Assembly (NCBI GenBank): GCA_036397755.1
Contig: DASWII010000039.1
Span: forward strand, 1-64,000
Source: CAMYLY01 sp036397755
GTDB taxonomy: Bacteria; Gemmatimonadota; Gemmatimonadetes; Gemmatimonadales; GWC2-71-9
DNA: 64,000 nucleotides
Reading direction: 5' to 3'
Shown here: positions 34,295 through 43,733 of the stretch, piece by piece
How positions within the stretch are numbered: position 1 is the stretch's first letter
Layout: each line of letters starts with the position of its first letter
Position numbers and translations under genes: made by a program
Notes under the pieces: model-generated
The model's database searches: none
What the model was told of the DNA's origin: nothing
The model's input: the letters and a program-made list of their open reading frames with translations, nothing else

Positions 34295-36481
34295 ATGAAG
34301 TTCGATCCGGCAGTTCCACTCTTGGTCTCGCTTCTCTTGATCGGCATGGCATCCGTGGCGACGAAAACCGACACCGGTATTGCGAGGGATGCACCGCAAT
34401 CGGAGCCGGAGGCGGTGCACGCACCCAATCCGTTGCTGGCCGAGTGGGATACGCCGTTCGGAGTGCCGCCGTTCGATGCGATCCGTGACGAGCACTATCT
34501 CCCGGCCTTCCGCACCGCCATGACCGCTCACGCGGCGGAGATCGCGGCCATTCAGACTGACCCGTCACCGCCCACGTTCGCCAATGTGGTCGAGGCGCTG
34601 GAGCGTAGTGGTGCCACGCTCGACAGGGTGGCCAATGCGTTCTTCGCGGTCAACTCCGCACACTCGAATGACGCGACTCGAGAGATTGCCCGAGTCGTGT
34701 CGCCTGAGCTCGCGCGCCACAGCGACGACATCACGTTGAATCGCGACCTGTACGCCCGTGTCAAAGCCGTTTACGACCGCCGCGACCATCTCGACCTGAA
34801 CCTCGAGCAACGCCGACTCCTGGAGGAAACCCATAAGCAGTTCGTGCGGAGTGGCGCGGCGCTGTCGGTCGAGAAACAAGCACGGCTGCGCGACATCAAT
34901 GCGGAGCTCGCCGAGTTGTCTCAGCGCTATGGTGACAACGTCCTGAAGGAAACCAATGGCTGGGAGTTGTTGATCACTGACTCGGCGGACCTCGGGGAGT
35001 TGACCGGGAGTCTCGTCGCGGCCGCGCGGCAGGAGGCACAGCGGCGTGGCCACGACACCGGCTGGGTCATCACGCTGCAGCGTCCGAGCCTCAATCCGTT
35101 CCTGCAGTACTCCCCGAACCGCGAGTTGCGGCGGCGGGGCTTCATGGGGTATGCGCTGCGTGGCGACAACGACAACGAGCAAGACAACAAGGACATTGCC
35201 GCGCGCATGGCCGCGTTGCGCGCCAAGGCGGCCGGTCTCATGGGTTACGAAACGCACGCGCAATACGTGTTGTCCGACAACATGGCCGAGACTCCCGAAC
35301 GCGTCTACGAATTCCTGGACCGCATCTGGCAACCGGCCCTGACCATCGCCAAGTCCGAGCGTGACGCGTTGCAGGAGATGATGCGGGCCGACGGCATCGA
35401 GGGTAAGCTCGAGGGGTGGGATTGGCGCTACTACACGGAGAAGGTGCGGCGCGCCCGGTACGACTTGGACGAGGAGGCCCTCCGGCCGTACTTCGAGTTC
35501 ACGGCGGTGCGGGACGGCGCTTTCTGGGTCGCCAACCAACTGTTCGGGCTGACGTTTCACGAGCTCGAGGACATGCCGGTGTGGCATCGCGATCAGCAGG
35601 TCTTCGAGGTGAGAGAGGCGGACGGCGCCCACCTAGGCGTGCTGTACATGGATTTCTTCGCGCGGGAAAGCAAAGAGTTCGGCGCATGGATGAACGAGTT
35701 GCGCTCGCAACAGCGCTTGGACGGCGAGGTTCATCCGGTCGTTACCAACAACTTCAACTTCCCACCTTCGACCGCCACGGGACCCTCCCTGCTTTCACTG
35801 GAAGAAGCATCCACGCTGTTTCATGAGTTCGGACACGCGCTCCACGGACTGCTGTCCAACGTGACCTATGCGTCGCTGTCAGGCACCAACGTGCCGAGTG
35901 ACTTTGTCGAATTCCCCTCGCAGGTCATGGAGAACTGGATGGCGGAGCCCCAGGTGCTGCGTCGGTTTGCCCGCCACTACCGGACGGGTGCGCCGATTCC
36001 CGACGAGCTGATCCAGAAGATCCAGGCCGTGGCCAAGTTCGATCAGGGGTTCGCGACGGTCGAGTACCTTGCGGCCGCCTATCTCGACATGGCGTGGCAC
36101 ACGATGACCAAGCCCATGGACGTGGACGTGCGGGCATACGAGAACCAGGAGACGCGGCGCATCGGGTTGATCGACGAGATTATCCCTCGGTATCGCACCA
36201 CGTACTACACCCACATCTTCTCGGGCGGCTACTCGGCGGCGTACTACAGCTACATCTGGTCCGAGGTGCTGGACGCGGATTGCTTCCAGGCGTTCAAGGA
36301 GACCAGCCTGTTCGACTCCGCCACCGCACGGCGCTACCGGGAGGAGATTCTCGCGCGCGGCGGGACGCGTCCGGGCATGGAGCTATACCGCGCATTCCGT
36401 GGACGCGATCCGGAGATCGGACCGCTGTTGGAAAAGAGAGGGCTCGTAGGACGGGAGGACAGTCGGATGGAAGGATCGTAA
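34295..36481 (+). CDS. dcp: M3 metallopeptidase, peptidyl-dipeptidase Dcp-like
   Basis: 728 residues with an ideal AAGGAGG site. N-terminal hydrophobic segment (about 8-22) suggests export. Catalytic zinc motif HEFGHALHG (about 510) with the downstream Glu in VPSDFVEFPSQVMENW. Other M3 landmarks: PNPLLAEWDTPFGVPPF, NFNFP and FSGGYSAAYYSYIWSEVLDAD. Such enzymes release dipeptides from C-termini of oligopeptides. The last ~12 residues are encoded by a purine-rich repeat-like tract, so the C-terminus may have been altered. Confidence 0.95.
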   Translation: MKFDPAVPLLVSLLLIGMASVATKTDTGIARDAPQSEPEAVHAPNPLLAEWDTPFGVPPFDAIRDEHYLPAFRTAMTAHAAEIAAIQTDPSPPTFANVVEALERSGATLDRVANAFFAVNSAHSNDATREIARVVSPELARHSDDITLNRDLYARVKAVYDRRDHLDLNLEQRRLLEETHKQFVRSGAALSVEKQARLRDINAELAELSQRYGDNVLKETNGWELLITDSADLGELTGSLVAAARQEAQRRGHDTGWVITLQRPSLNPFLQYSPNRELRRRGFMGYALRGDNDNEQDNKDIAARMAALRAKAAGLMGYETHAQYVLSDNMAETPERVYEFLDRIWQPALTIAKSERDALQEMMRADGIEGKLEGWDWRYYTEKVRRARYDLDEEALRPYFEFTAVRDGAFWVANQLFGLTFHELEDMPVWHRDQQVFEVREADGAHLGVLYMDFFARESKEFGAWMNELRSQQRLDGEVHPVVTNNFNFPPSTATGPSLLSLEEASTLFHEFGHALHGLLSNVTYASLSGTNVPSDFVEFPSQVMENWMAEPQVLRRFARHYRTGAPIPDELIQKIQAVAKFDQGFATVEYLAAAYLDMAWHTMTKPMDVDVRAYENQETRRIGLIDEIIPRYRTTYYTHIFSGGYSAAYYSYIWSEVLDADCFQAFKETSLFDSATARRYREEILARGGTRPGMELYRAFRGRDPEIGPLLEKRGLVGREDSRMEGS

Positions 36482-36545
36482 GACGCTAGGGAGCGTAGGG
36501 ACGGTGGGTGTCCACAACCCCTACCATGCTTCCGTCGTACCGTCT
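36440..36545. repeat. Repeat-like tract across dcp stop and following gap
   Basis: Reads as CGTCCTACG / CTACCATGC / CGTCGTACC-type units on one strand or the other, first on the minus strand within the dcp 3' end (36440-36510), then on the plus strand (36520-36545) up to the stop of the GMC gene. Degenerate; boundaries approximate. Confidence 0.4.
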
Positions 36546-38189
36546 TCAGATCTCTCCCCGTCTAGCGAACCGCGCGATGTGATCCGCCGCGCGGAAGGCG
36601 AGCGCCTGGATGGTCGCTGTCGGCTGCCCGCGCCCGCTGGTGACGAAGCTCGATCCGTCGCACAGGAAGAGATTGGTCACATCGTGAGTGCGGTGATACC
36701 GGTCCACCACCGACGTGCCCGCGTCGTTCCCCATTCGGCACGTACCCAGGAGATGCACGCCGAACTGCTGCGGCTGTACTTCCGGACGCCAGGCGCGCTC
36801 CGCGCCGGCGGCCTCGAGAATCTCGATCGCGATACGGCCGAGGAATTCCATCATCGCCAGATCATCGTCGTGATCGCGATAGGTCACCCGCATGGCCGGC
36901 ACGCCCCACAGGTCTTTCAACTCCGGATCCAGCTCCACACCGTTGGCCGCCACGGGAAGCGACGTCGTGTGACAATCGGCATTCATGGTGCGGGAGTAGC
37001 CGTGCCGCAGCGCGTCTTTGAACCCCTGTCCCCACGTGGGTGCGTCCGGTGCAAGCCCGCCGAGCGGGAACAGGAGCGGGTAGCCCCAAAACCTCGCGTC
37101 GATGCCGCCACCGCCATAGAAGCCGCGGCCCGGATCCGCGTCGTAGTAGTCCCAGATCATGCGCGTCACCATGACGCTCTTCCAATCGTTCAACGGCTTC
37201 TCGAACACACCGGTGGTGCTGTGATTGCCGTTGAACATCAGGTACTTGCCCACCAGCCCGCTCGAATTCGCCAGACCGTCAGGGAACTGGTTGCTCTTGG
37301 AGTTGAGCAGGAGGCGCGGCGTCTCCCCGCCGTTCGCGCATACGATGACCGCGCGGGCCGGCTGGAAGTGTTCCATCTTCGCGGCATCGAAGTACAACAC
37401 GCCGGTCGCGCGCCCGCTCGCACTGAGTTCGATCTTGCGGACGTAGCTGCCGGATCGAATCTCGCAACGCCCGGTGGCTTCCGCCTTTGGGATCGTCGTG
37501 AACAGCGTTGAGGACTTCGCCCGGTGTTCGCAGCCGAATCCGGAGCAATACCCGCAATGCTGGCACGCGGGTCGCCCGTCATACGGCTGCGAGATGATGC
37601 ACATGGGCGCCGCCTGCGGTGTGAGACCCAGCGCTCGGGCCCCACGTTCGAACAGTACGCCGGAGCTCTTCACAGGCAGCGGCGGCGTCGGATAGGGTCG
37701 CGAGCGCGGCGGATCGAACGCACCCGGCTCGCCAGAGATTCCCAGCTCCCATTCCGCCTTCGTGTAGTAGGGTTCCAATTCCTCGTAGGTGATGGGCCAA
37801 TCATCGAAGCCCGTGCCCTCGATGGATCCCAACAGCGTCCGCTCCTTGAAGTCGGACGGCTTGAAACGCCAGTAATTCGACGTGAACATCACGCTGCCGC
37901 CGCCCACGAGCCGGTGATAACCAATGGCGAGCTGATCGCGCCACTCGTCCCGGGGCGTCGGTCGGAACTTCTGTGGCGACTCGAGGGGGCCGTTGTTCAG
38001 CGCACTGCGGAACCAATACTTGTACTCGTCATGCTCGAACTCATGCGCCCGCAGATACGGTCCCTGCTCCAGCACGAGCACCGTGAACCCCGACTCCGCC
38101 AGCTCCTTGGCGATCACGCCACCCGCCGCGCCGGAGCCCACGATGATGAAGTCAACCGTCTCCCCTTGGGCAAACCGGCGCGGGCTCAT
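36546..38189 (-). CDS. GMC-family oxidoreductase, catalytic subunit
   Basis: 547 residues. FAD-binding start DFIIVGSGAAGGVIAKEL, GMC loop YHRLVGGGSVMFTSNYWRF, and a Cys-rich stretch CQHCGYCSGFGC (about 205-216) like that of gluconate/sorbitol dehydrogenase flavoproteins. C-terminal LLGTCRMG and GRGQPTATIQALAFRAADHI carry the catalytic-site region. It oxidises an alcohol or sugar carbon. The ATG overlaps the small-subunit stop (ATGA), so the two form one enzyme. A cytochrome c subunit, often third in such sets, is absent here. Confidence 0.92.
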   Translation of the reverse strand: MSPRRFAQGETVDFIIVGSGAAGGVIAKELAESGFTVLVLEQGPYLRAHEFEHDEYKYWFRSALNNGPLESPQKFRPTPRDEWRDQLAIGYHRLVGGGSVMFTSNYWRFKPSDFKERTLLGSIEGTGFDDWPITYEELEPYYTKAEWELGISGEPGAFDPPRSRPYPTPPLPVKSSGVLFERGARALGLTPQAAPMCIISQPYDGRPACQHCGYCSGFGCEHRAKSSTLFTTIPKAEATGRCEIRSGSYVRKIELSASGRATGVLYFDAAKMEHFQPARAVIVCANGGETPRLLLNSKSNQFPDGLANSSGLVGKYLMFNGNHSTTGVFEKPLNDWKSVMVTRMIWDYYDADPGRGFYGGGGIDARFWGYPLLFPLGGLAPDAPTWGQGFKDALRHGYSRTMNADCHTTSLPVAANGVELDPELKDLWGVPAMRVTYRDHDDDLAMMEFLGRIAIEILEAAGAERAWRPEVQPQQFGVHLLGTCRMGNDAGTSVVDRYHRTHDVTNLFLCDGSSFVTSGRGQPTATIQALAFRAADHIARFARRGEI

Positions 38190-38788
38190 CGCTGCACCTC
38201 CGCGTCATACGCGCCAAACGGCGGCTGCCAGAAGAACCGCGGCTCGAAGCCCAATACCTTCCAACCCGCCCCCTCGTAGTTTCCGCCCCAGTTGGGATGC
38301 GCGAACATGCCGGTGATCGTGAGAAGCCTCATCTGCCGGAAGAAGGGCGTCTCCTGGATCTCCTCCAGTAGCGCGTGCTGTTCCACGGAGGAAAGAGCGG
38401 CAAACCGCGCCGGACTCCCGGCACGCGCCACCACCCGGCTGTTCAGGTCCTCGATCCCGACCAGGATATCATCAATGCCGCCAGCATCGTCAGCTGGTCC
38501 AAACCCGACGGAGGCCGCCAGCTCTCCGCGCACGCGATCGATGAACACGATGACGCGCGCTTCGCGTGCACCTGGAAGATCGTCCGTGGGAATGATCTGC
38601 GCCGCGATGGCCTCGAGATCGGCTGCTTGCGCGGGCGTCAGCGTTTCGAGCGTTACCGACTGCCCTTGCTGCGCCATCCGCGTGGCGGTCAGCGCGCGTT
38701 CGAACGCTTCAGGACTGAGCCCTAAGAGGACGGCGGACGCGGTGCCGGCCAGTGAAAGAAATTCCCTGCGGGAGGTTGGGGTGGTCAT
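38186..38788 (-). CDS. Gluconate 2-dehydrogenase subunit 3-type protein
   Basis: 200 residues with a twin-arginine signal (TSRREFLSLAGTASAVLLG). The mature part matches the small subunit of membrane-bound gluconate dehydrogenases: LEAIAAQIIPTDDLPGAREARV near the start and FFRQMRLLTITGMFAHPNWGG with WKVLGFEP near the end. It escorts the flavoprotein through the Tat pathway and is needed for activity. First gene of a two-gene operon. Confidence 0.92.
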   Translation of the reverse strand: MTTPTSRREFLSLAGTASAVLLGLSPEAFERALTATRMAQQGQSVTLETLTPAQAADLEAIAAQIIPTDDLPGAREARVIVFIDRVRGELAASVGFGPADDAGGIDDILVGIEDLNSRVVARAGSPARFAALSSVEQHALLEEIQETPFFRQMRLLTITGMFAHPNWGGNYEGAGWKVLGFEPRFFWQPPFGAYDAEVQR

Positions 38789-38994
38789 CTCCGCTCCAGA
38801 ATCGAGGACACCAGGTGCAACCCGCAGAGGCCGCGAACCGACTCACCCCGGGGCACCAAAAGGTAATTCCCTGGCCTCACAAGGCCAGTGCGGTATCGTC
38901 GAGAGAACGTGCTTTCCGGCCGATTGAGATGCCCGTGCACCGCCCCCCGAGGTTGCTCCTGAGCGAGCCAGCAGGATGAAGCGCATCGTCGCGG

Positions 38995-39393
38995 TTATGT
39001 CGCTGCCGCCGGGACCGAGCGGGGCGAATGTCCCGCCGCCGCCGCGATGAGAATCATCAGGGCATCTGCCAACAGGAGAGCCGTGGGCGCCATAAAGCCG
39101 ATGTACGCAAGCTGGACGGCCGCCCCGCCAAGGGGACTCAGGGCGGCGATGGCGAGGACGGCCGCCCTGTTCGGCGCGCCGACCCGCGCCACGACCAGGA
39201 CAAGTCCGGCCGTCAGAACCAGCGTCAGCGCGAAGGAAACCCACAGAGCTGCCATCAGTGGCTCGACATCCGGGGATGCTTGAGCAGCCAGGGTGGTGAC
39301 CCACGTGTAACCGCTCTGATGCCACGCCGCCGTGCCGAGCACCATCGCGGCGCCGATGTAGGCAGTGATTGCTGCAACGCGCCGTCTGGTCAT
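38995..39393 (-). CDS. Small polytopic membrane protein
   Basis: 132 residues with four predicted membrane segments (about 8-25, 45-68, 77-95, 100-120) and a short charged N-terminus. It looks like a DUF998- or DoxX-sized membrane protein, but no signature is convincing. A start ATG is clear; no SD is obvious. About 200 bases of empty sequence separate it from neighbours on each side. Confidence 0.6.
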   Translation of the reverse strand: MTRRRVAAITAYIGAAMVLGTAAWHQSGYTWVTTLAAQASPDVEPLMAALWVSFALTLVLTAGLVLVVARVGAPNRAAVLAIAALSPLGGAAVQLAYIGFMAPTALLLADALMILIAAAAGHSPRSVPAAAT

Positions 39394-39623
39394 GGTATCG
39401 AAAGCTCAGTTCTGTGTCTTGCCAGCGGGATAGCGGCCCGGTCGCGCATAAGGCAATGTGGGCGACGCTCATTCGGTGCACCGTTCCGCCGCGCAGTCTA
39501 CATGGACGTTACCACGGAACCGTTTGCCTGGCTACAAACCCCGTCCGAAGGGGCTTCACAGAGCAAAGCAACGGGAACACGACAACCCAGGCGCCTGCGC
39601 GACCGTGATGAAGCCCCGAAACC

Positions 39624-40049
39624 CTACTGAGACACCATCACCACCGTGTCGGGACCGGCAAGCTTCTCCACGTGACAGGCGCACGGCTGCGGGACGGCAA
39701 ACCGGAACTCCGCGCTGAACGTGAGGGTGCCCGCCCCGTTGGCCCCCTCGACCAGCACTCGATCGCCGGCCGAAGAGAACTCCGCGATCATGTTGTCATC
39801 GGCGACGACGTAGGCACCCTCATCCACGAGCCCGAGCCAGCCGTCGACCGGTTCCAGCGCTGCGCCGGTGCGGAGGTTGGTGCGGGTCAGCGACGCGTCA
39901 GTCACCGGCACACCGGCCTGGTCCACGAGTGTCACGAGAAAGACGCGGAATTCTTCGGTGCACGCGCAGGGTCCGCCGACGTCGTCGCACGCGGACACCG
40001 GTCCCAATACCAGCGTCCCCGCGAGCAGACCCAACACCAGTCGTTTCAT
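39624..40049 (-). CDS. Putative lipoprotein
   Basis: 141 residues from the ATG at 40049, with GGGGGAGG 4 bases upstream. Lipobox PVSAC at about residue 21. The mature chain starts CDDVGGPCACTEEF, then a carboxypeptidase-regulatory-like beta segment (VTLVDQAGVPVTDASLTRTNLRTG), and ends with CACHVEKLAG, so Cys-x-Cys pairs occur at both ends. Function unknown. It follows the outer-membrane protein gene by 67 bases. Confidence 0.7.
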   Translation of the reverse strand: MKRLVLGLLAGTLVLGPVSACDDVGGPCACTEEFRVFLVTLVDQAGVPVTDASLTRTNLRTGAALEPVDGWLGLVDEGAYVVADDNMIAEFSSAGDRVLVEGANGAGTLTFSAEFRFAVPQPCACHVEKLAGPDTVVMVSQ

Positions 40050-40116
40050 GTATCCTCCCCCGGGCGCGCCCTCGAGGGGCCAGGGTCGCGCCCGGGTCGG
40101 CACCCAACTCGGATCG

Positions 40117-41607
40117 TCACCGAATCGGGATGGAGATGGAAAGCTGATGCGTTACGACGGTCACGTCCTGCAAAGTGAGCGGCCCACTCGGCGCAAGCAG
40201 AATGTCGTTCGCTCCGGCGGCCGCATCCGCGCGCGTGGCCACGTCTCCCGTCCACGCGACGCCCGGGCGCCCGGTGCCCGTCGTCGCCCGCCCAAGGTAT
40301 CGGAGCTCCAGATCACCAAACCGGAGCAGCGCACCCCAGCTGGGGGTCCATTCGATCCACTGCTCGTTTTGCCGCCGGAAGGTCTCGGCCACATGGTCCC
40401 ACTGATCGAGTTGATAGTCGTAGGTGCGAACGTTCAGCCCAAACGAGAACGCCGCCTTCCCCACTTCGCGCGTCACCCCCATGGTCATCGCCGCGTTGGA
40501 GAACCCGAACTCGTTGTCCACGGTGCGCCCGCCCGCCGGAATCGTCCCGCCACTCTCGGTGGTGACCGCCGTGTCCGCCTCCGCCCACGTCGTGCTGCTG
40601 CCGGGCTCGTACACGATGTCGATGCCGAAGGTGGTGGGTCCCGCCTGCTTCGCGATGCCCACGCCGATCGAGAACGCGGTGCTCGTGCCGGGATCGCGCG
40701 GGATGTTCATGATCTCGTAGTTGGGGATCTTCGGGTGGGTCTTCCAGTTCCCGGTCAACGACCCTCCCACCCGCCACCCGCGCGTGCCGACGGGTTGCCG
40801 ATACGCCACCTGCCCACCCCAGGTTCGCGTGTGGTCCTTGTTGTGTTCCTCCCGAACACTGTCCTGCCAGACCCAGTTGGTGGTGTCCACGAGGATCCAG
40901 TCGACGTACACCACGTCGTGGCGCATGTCGAAATTCCGGTAGAGCCCCAACGCCTCCAGCGTCCGGCCGCCCCCCAACCCCTTCGTCAGGCCGACGCGCA
41001 GATCCTCCATGTGTCCCGCCTGCACGATGCTCGAAGCCATCGCATAAAGATGCTCGACGCCGTCAATCGCGTTGAGATCGGCGAAGAACCCCGACGCCCC
41101 AATGGCGAGATCACCGGGGAGCTTCACGCCACCGGTGAGGAATCCGTACTTGTTCGTGGCCGAGCGCGACCGCAGGGCGTTCGGCGGCAGCGGGAACGCC
41201 ACGTCGAGCGGCAGCGGGCCGAAGAACTCGTCGCCCCGCTTGAGCTGCTGCAAGGCCACCATCCCGCCCCCAAACACCCTCCCGCCGAACAACCCGCCAA
41301 CGGACAGCGCGCCGGCACTGCCCGCGTTGCGCGTCACACTGTAGAAGGTGGGGACCGTAAAGAGCTGCGGCTCCCCGATACGCGCCCCCTTGGCGGGATT
41401 CACGAACGGATCGAGCACCGGATCGTCCAAAGCGATGCTCACCCCACCCATGCCGAGGTTCTGTGAGGGGAACAGCAGGAACTGGTCGCCGGATGCGACC
41501 GGCACGGTCTTGAGCGCGATGAACTGTGCCTGCCCGACCTGCACGCTGCCAACCGTCACGGCGAGGATCCCCGCCGTCCGAATCACCCACCGCCATCGTC
41601 GCCTCAT
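40117..41607 (-). CDS. Outer-membrane beta-barrel protein (PorV/FadL-like)
   Basis: 496 residues. Signal peptide to about residue 28. The mature start FLLFPSQNLGMGGVSIALDDPVLDPFVNPA is typical of PorV/UPF0164/FadL-like proteins in which an N-terminal segment reports on barrel assembly. The rest alternates short aromatic strands and loops and ends in QLSISIPIR. Role: diffusion channel or surface-attachment protein. The ATG overlaps by 4 bases the stop of a possible small lipoprotein gene. Confidence 0.82.
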   Translation of the reverse strand: MRRRWRWVIRTAGILAVTVGSVQVGQAQFIALKTVPVASGDQFLLFPSQNLGMGGVSIALDDPVLDPFVNPAKGARIGEPQLFTVPTFYSVTRNAGSAGALSVGGLFGGRVFGGGMVALQQLKRGDEFFGPLPLDVAFPLPPNALRSRSATNKYGFLTGGVKLPGDLAIGASGFFADLNAIDGVEHLYAMASSIVQAGHMEDLRVGLTKGLGGGRTLEALGLYRNFDMRHDVVYVDWILVDTTNWVWQDSVREEHNKDHTRTWGGQVAYRQPVGTRGWRVGGSLTGNWKTHPKIPNYEIMNIPRDPGTSTAFSIGVGIAKQAGPTTFGIDIVYEPGSSTTWAEADTAVTTESGGTIPAGGRTVDNEFGFSNAAMTMGVTREVGKAAFSFGLNVRTYDYQLDQWDHVAETFRRQNEQWIEWTPSWGALLRFGDLELRYLGRATTGTGRPGVAWTGDVATRADAAAGANDILLAPSGPLTLQDVTVVTHQLSISIPIR

Positions 41608-41876
41608 GTCATCCTCGTCACGTGTTTGGTCGAAAGTTCACCGCGGCCGCGGGGCCGCAAGGAGATCCCACACGCCGTACCGGCACTGGCCTCGGTCCGC
41701 CGGGAGCCCAAGATTTCGGGTAATGCACGCGGTCCGGCCGCCCCGGGTGCCGACCTCGAAGTGTCCACCGGGTCCGGCCCGGTCGCCGGGGCATGAAAGC
41801 ACCCGGCGGCCAGCCACGCCACCATGAGGAACCCTGTGGTGTATCTGCGAGATATGAACGCATCGCGCTCCTGCAC
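41604..41876 (-). CDS. Possible small lipoprotein upstream of barrel gene
   Basis: 90 residues from GTG. It contains a convincing lipoprotein signal (TTGFLMVAWLAAGCFHAPA; lipobox LAAGC). The mature part is short and Arg/Pro-rich without a recognisable fold. ATGA overlap with the barrel gene supports it being real; absence of an SD argues against. Confidence 0.42.
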   Translation of the reverse strand: MQERDAFISRRYTTGFLMVAWLAAGCFHAPATGPDPVDTSRSAPGAAGPRALPEILGSRRTEASAGTACGISLRPRGRGELSTKHVTRMT

Positions 41877-41919
41877 GACTGACCGCCTCTCGCGTCGGAT
41901 ACCCGGGGAGATTCTCGGG

Positions 41920-41944
41920 CGTCACACGAAGTTCCCAAGTGACG
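41920..41944. promoter_or_regulatory. Inverted repeat before the sigma-factor gene
   Basis: CGTCAC (41920-41925) and GTGACG (41939-41944) with a 13-base loop, 19 bases before the sigma-factor ATG. It lies where the promoter or operator of the sigma operon is expected. The proposed role is inference. Confidence 0.35.
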
Positions 41945-41963
41945 CCGACAACACTGCACGGGT

Positions 41964-42518
41964 ATGCATTGTGTGAAACAGGACGGCGATGCGGCGTTGG
42001 TGCAGCGCGTCCTGGCGGGGGATGCGGAGGCCTACGCGGGCTTGGTCGAGCGGTATCGCGGTCGCTTGGGTCGCTATGCCCTTCGAATGTTGGGGAACGC
42101 GGCGGATGCCGAGGAGGCCGTTCAGGATGCGTTCGTACGCGGGTATCGATCACTGGACCGATGTACCGACGCCGGTCGATTCGGACCTTGGCTGTTCGGC
42201 ATCCTGGTCAATCGCTGCCGTACACTCGGCGGGCAACGGGCTCGGCGGCGCGGCACGGTGTTCGAGGACGAGGCCTCGGTATTGCGCGCATCCGTCGCCC
42301 ACCCGGAAGAGCAGGCGGCCTTGCGGGACGCGATCGACCACGCCCTGGCGCGGCTCGGCGCGGAGCAGCGGGAGGCCTTCTTGCTGAAGCACGTCGAACA
42401 GTTGAGTTACGAGGAGATCACGGAGCTGACCGGCGTCGGCACATCGGCCCTGAAGATGCGGGTGGCGCGCGCACGCGAGGAGCTCCAGCGTCTCCTGGCG
42501 GAGGACATTGGTGGCTGA
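41964..42518 (+). CDS. ECF-type RNA polymerase sigma factor
   Basis: 184 residues. Region 2 (about 22-68) contains YRGRLGRYALRMLGNAADAE and DAFVRGYRSLDR; region 4 (about 130-178) contains EQREAFLLKHVEQLSYEEIT followed by a helix-turn-helix (TGVGTSALKMRVARAREEL). No extra C-terminal domain. The gene opens a four-gene operon and overlaps the next gene by 8 bases, the usual place for an anti-sigma factor. Confidence 0.93.
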   Translation: MHCVKQDGDAALVQRVLAGDAEAYAGLVERYRGRLGRYALRMLGNAADAEEAVQDAFVRGYRSLDRCTDAGRFGPWLFGILVNRCRTLGGQRARRRGTVFEDEASVLRASVAHPEEQAALRDAIDHALARLGAEQREAFLLKHVEQLSYEEITELTGVGTSALKMRVARAREELQRLLAEDIGG

Positions 42519-43071
42519 GCATAACGAACGATTGGAGCGGGCCATCGCGTTGCTGCGCGAACCCGTCGCGCTCGATGCGGAGGTCGACCGCCGGATCATG
42601 AGCGCGGTGCGCGATGCACCCGCTCCGAAGCGGTGGACCCGACCGGTGTGGCGTGGGGCGCAGTGGTTGGTGCGGCCGCGCACGGTGCGGGTGCGCCCGC
42701 TGGCCGGTCTCGCGCTCGCCGCGGCGGCGGCGGTCGTGTGGATTACGGCCAGCGGGCCCACCGGCCGGCCGGCGGCGCCGGCCGGTAGTGTGGCGTCCAC
42801 GGGCACGGTCGTGCAGTTTGTGATCGTGGCGCAGGATGCGCGGGTCGTCTCGCTCGTGGGCGATTTCAACGACTGGGGCGGCGACGTCACCCCGATGACA
42901 CGCGCGTCCGGCAACGGCGTGTGGTCGATCGCGGTCCCGCTCGCACCGGGTCGCTATCGGTATGCGTTTCTCGTGGACGGTGAGGTATGGGTGAGCGACC
43001 CGACCGCACCGCCCGCTCAAGACGACGAGTTCGGACGGCCGGGATCGGTCGTCACTGTGGGAGAGACCTGA
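42511..43071 (+). CDS. Anti-sigma-like membrane protein with glycogen-binding-type domain
   Basis: 186 residues from the GTG at 42511 (GGAGG 7 bases upstream). Residues 1-60 are cytoplasmic and could bind the sigma factor, though the zinc-binding HxxxCxxC of common anti-sigmas is absent. One membrane segment (about 65-82). Residues 95-185 match the isoamylase-N/CBM48/AMPK-beta fold: VSLVGDFNDWGGDVTPM, then GVWSIAVPLAPGRYRYAFLVDG. This domain would face the periplasm and could sense a glucan or similar polymer. The stop overlaps the next ATG (TGATG). Confidence 0.82.
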   Translation: MAEHNERLERAIALLREPVALDAEVDRRIMSAVRDAPAPKRWTRPVWRGAQWLVRPRTVRVRPLAGLALAAAAAVVWITASGPTGRPAAPAGSVASTGTVVQFVIVAQDARVVSLVGDFNDWGGDVTPMTRASGNGVWSIAVPLAPGRYRYAFLVDGEVWVSDPTAPPAQDDEFGRPGSVVTVGET

Positions 43072-43718
43072 TGCGAGTGTACGCGTTCAGCTTGCTGCTG
43101 TTCCTGGGTGTCGCGGCGACCGCGCCGGACGCGGTGGCGCAGGATTCCCGGCTCCGGGACCGCCTTCCGCCGCCGGCCGTCGCGCCCGTCGAGGCCGTGG
43201 TGGACGCCGCCCGGCGGGACGGTCTCCCAACGGAGCCGCTCGTCGATCGCGCCCTGGAGGGGGCGAGCAAGCGTGCGCCGGCCGATCGGATCGTCATCGC
43301 CGTGGAGCGGCTTGCCGGCGAGCTGCGTACGGCCCGGGCGGCGCTCGGCGCCTCCGCGACCGCCGGTGAAATCGTAGCGGGGGCGAGCGCGCTCCGTGCC
43401 GGAGCCACCCCCGACGATCTCGCGACCCTGCGCGACATGCGCGGCGCCGGCTCGCTGCTCATCCCGGCGGCGGTGCTGGCCGATCTCGTGGCGGTCGGCG
43501 TCCCCGTCGACACCGCGGTCGCTGCCGTCGTTGCCCTGGCGGGTGGGCTCGATGACGCGCAGTACATCGCGTTCCAGCGCAACGTCGAGCGCGATATCGG
43601 CCTCGGCGCGTCGCCCGTGACCGCGGTCGGTGTGCGGCTGGACGCCCTCGCGGAATTCGTCAGTCCGACGGCCGACTCACCCCAGAGCCCCGGCGCTCCC
43701 AGGCCTCGCAAACCCTAG
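43071..43718 (+). CDS. Secreted Ala-rich helical protein in sigma operon
   Basis: 215 residues. Signal peptide to about residue 23 (TAPDAVAQ). The rest is Ala/Val/Asp-rich and strongly helical, with loosely repeated units (GLPTEPLVDRALEGASK, GVPVDTAVAAVVALAGG). No family recognised. Position between the anti-sigma-like gene and a barrel gene suggests a periplasmic accessory part of the same system. Confidence 0.7.
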   Translation: MRVYAFSLLLFLGVAATAPDAVAQDSRLRDRLPPPAVAPVEAVVDAARRDGLPTEPLVDRALEGASKRAPADRIVIAVERLAGELRTARAALGASATAGEIVAGASALRAGATPDDLATLRDMRGAGSLLIPAAVLADLVAVGVPVDTAVAAVVALAGGLDDAQYIAFQRNVERDIGLGASPVTAVGVRLDALAEFVSPTADSPQSPGAPRPRKP

Positions 43719-43733
43719 CGGCGCGCCCGCGTG

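Noticed and set aside
39536..39560. Hairpin CCCC-GTCCGAA-GGGG as terminator of the 39624-40049 lipoprotein gene
   Set aside because: The stem is short and the following bases (TTTG) are not a convincing U-tract.
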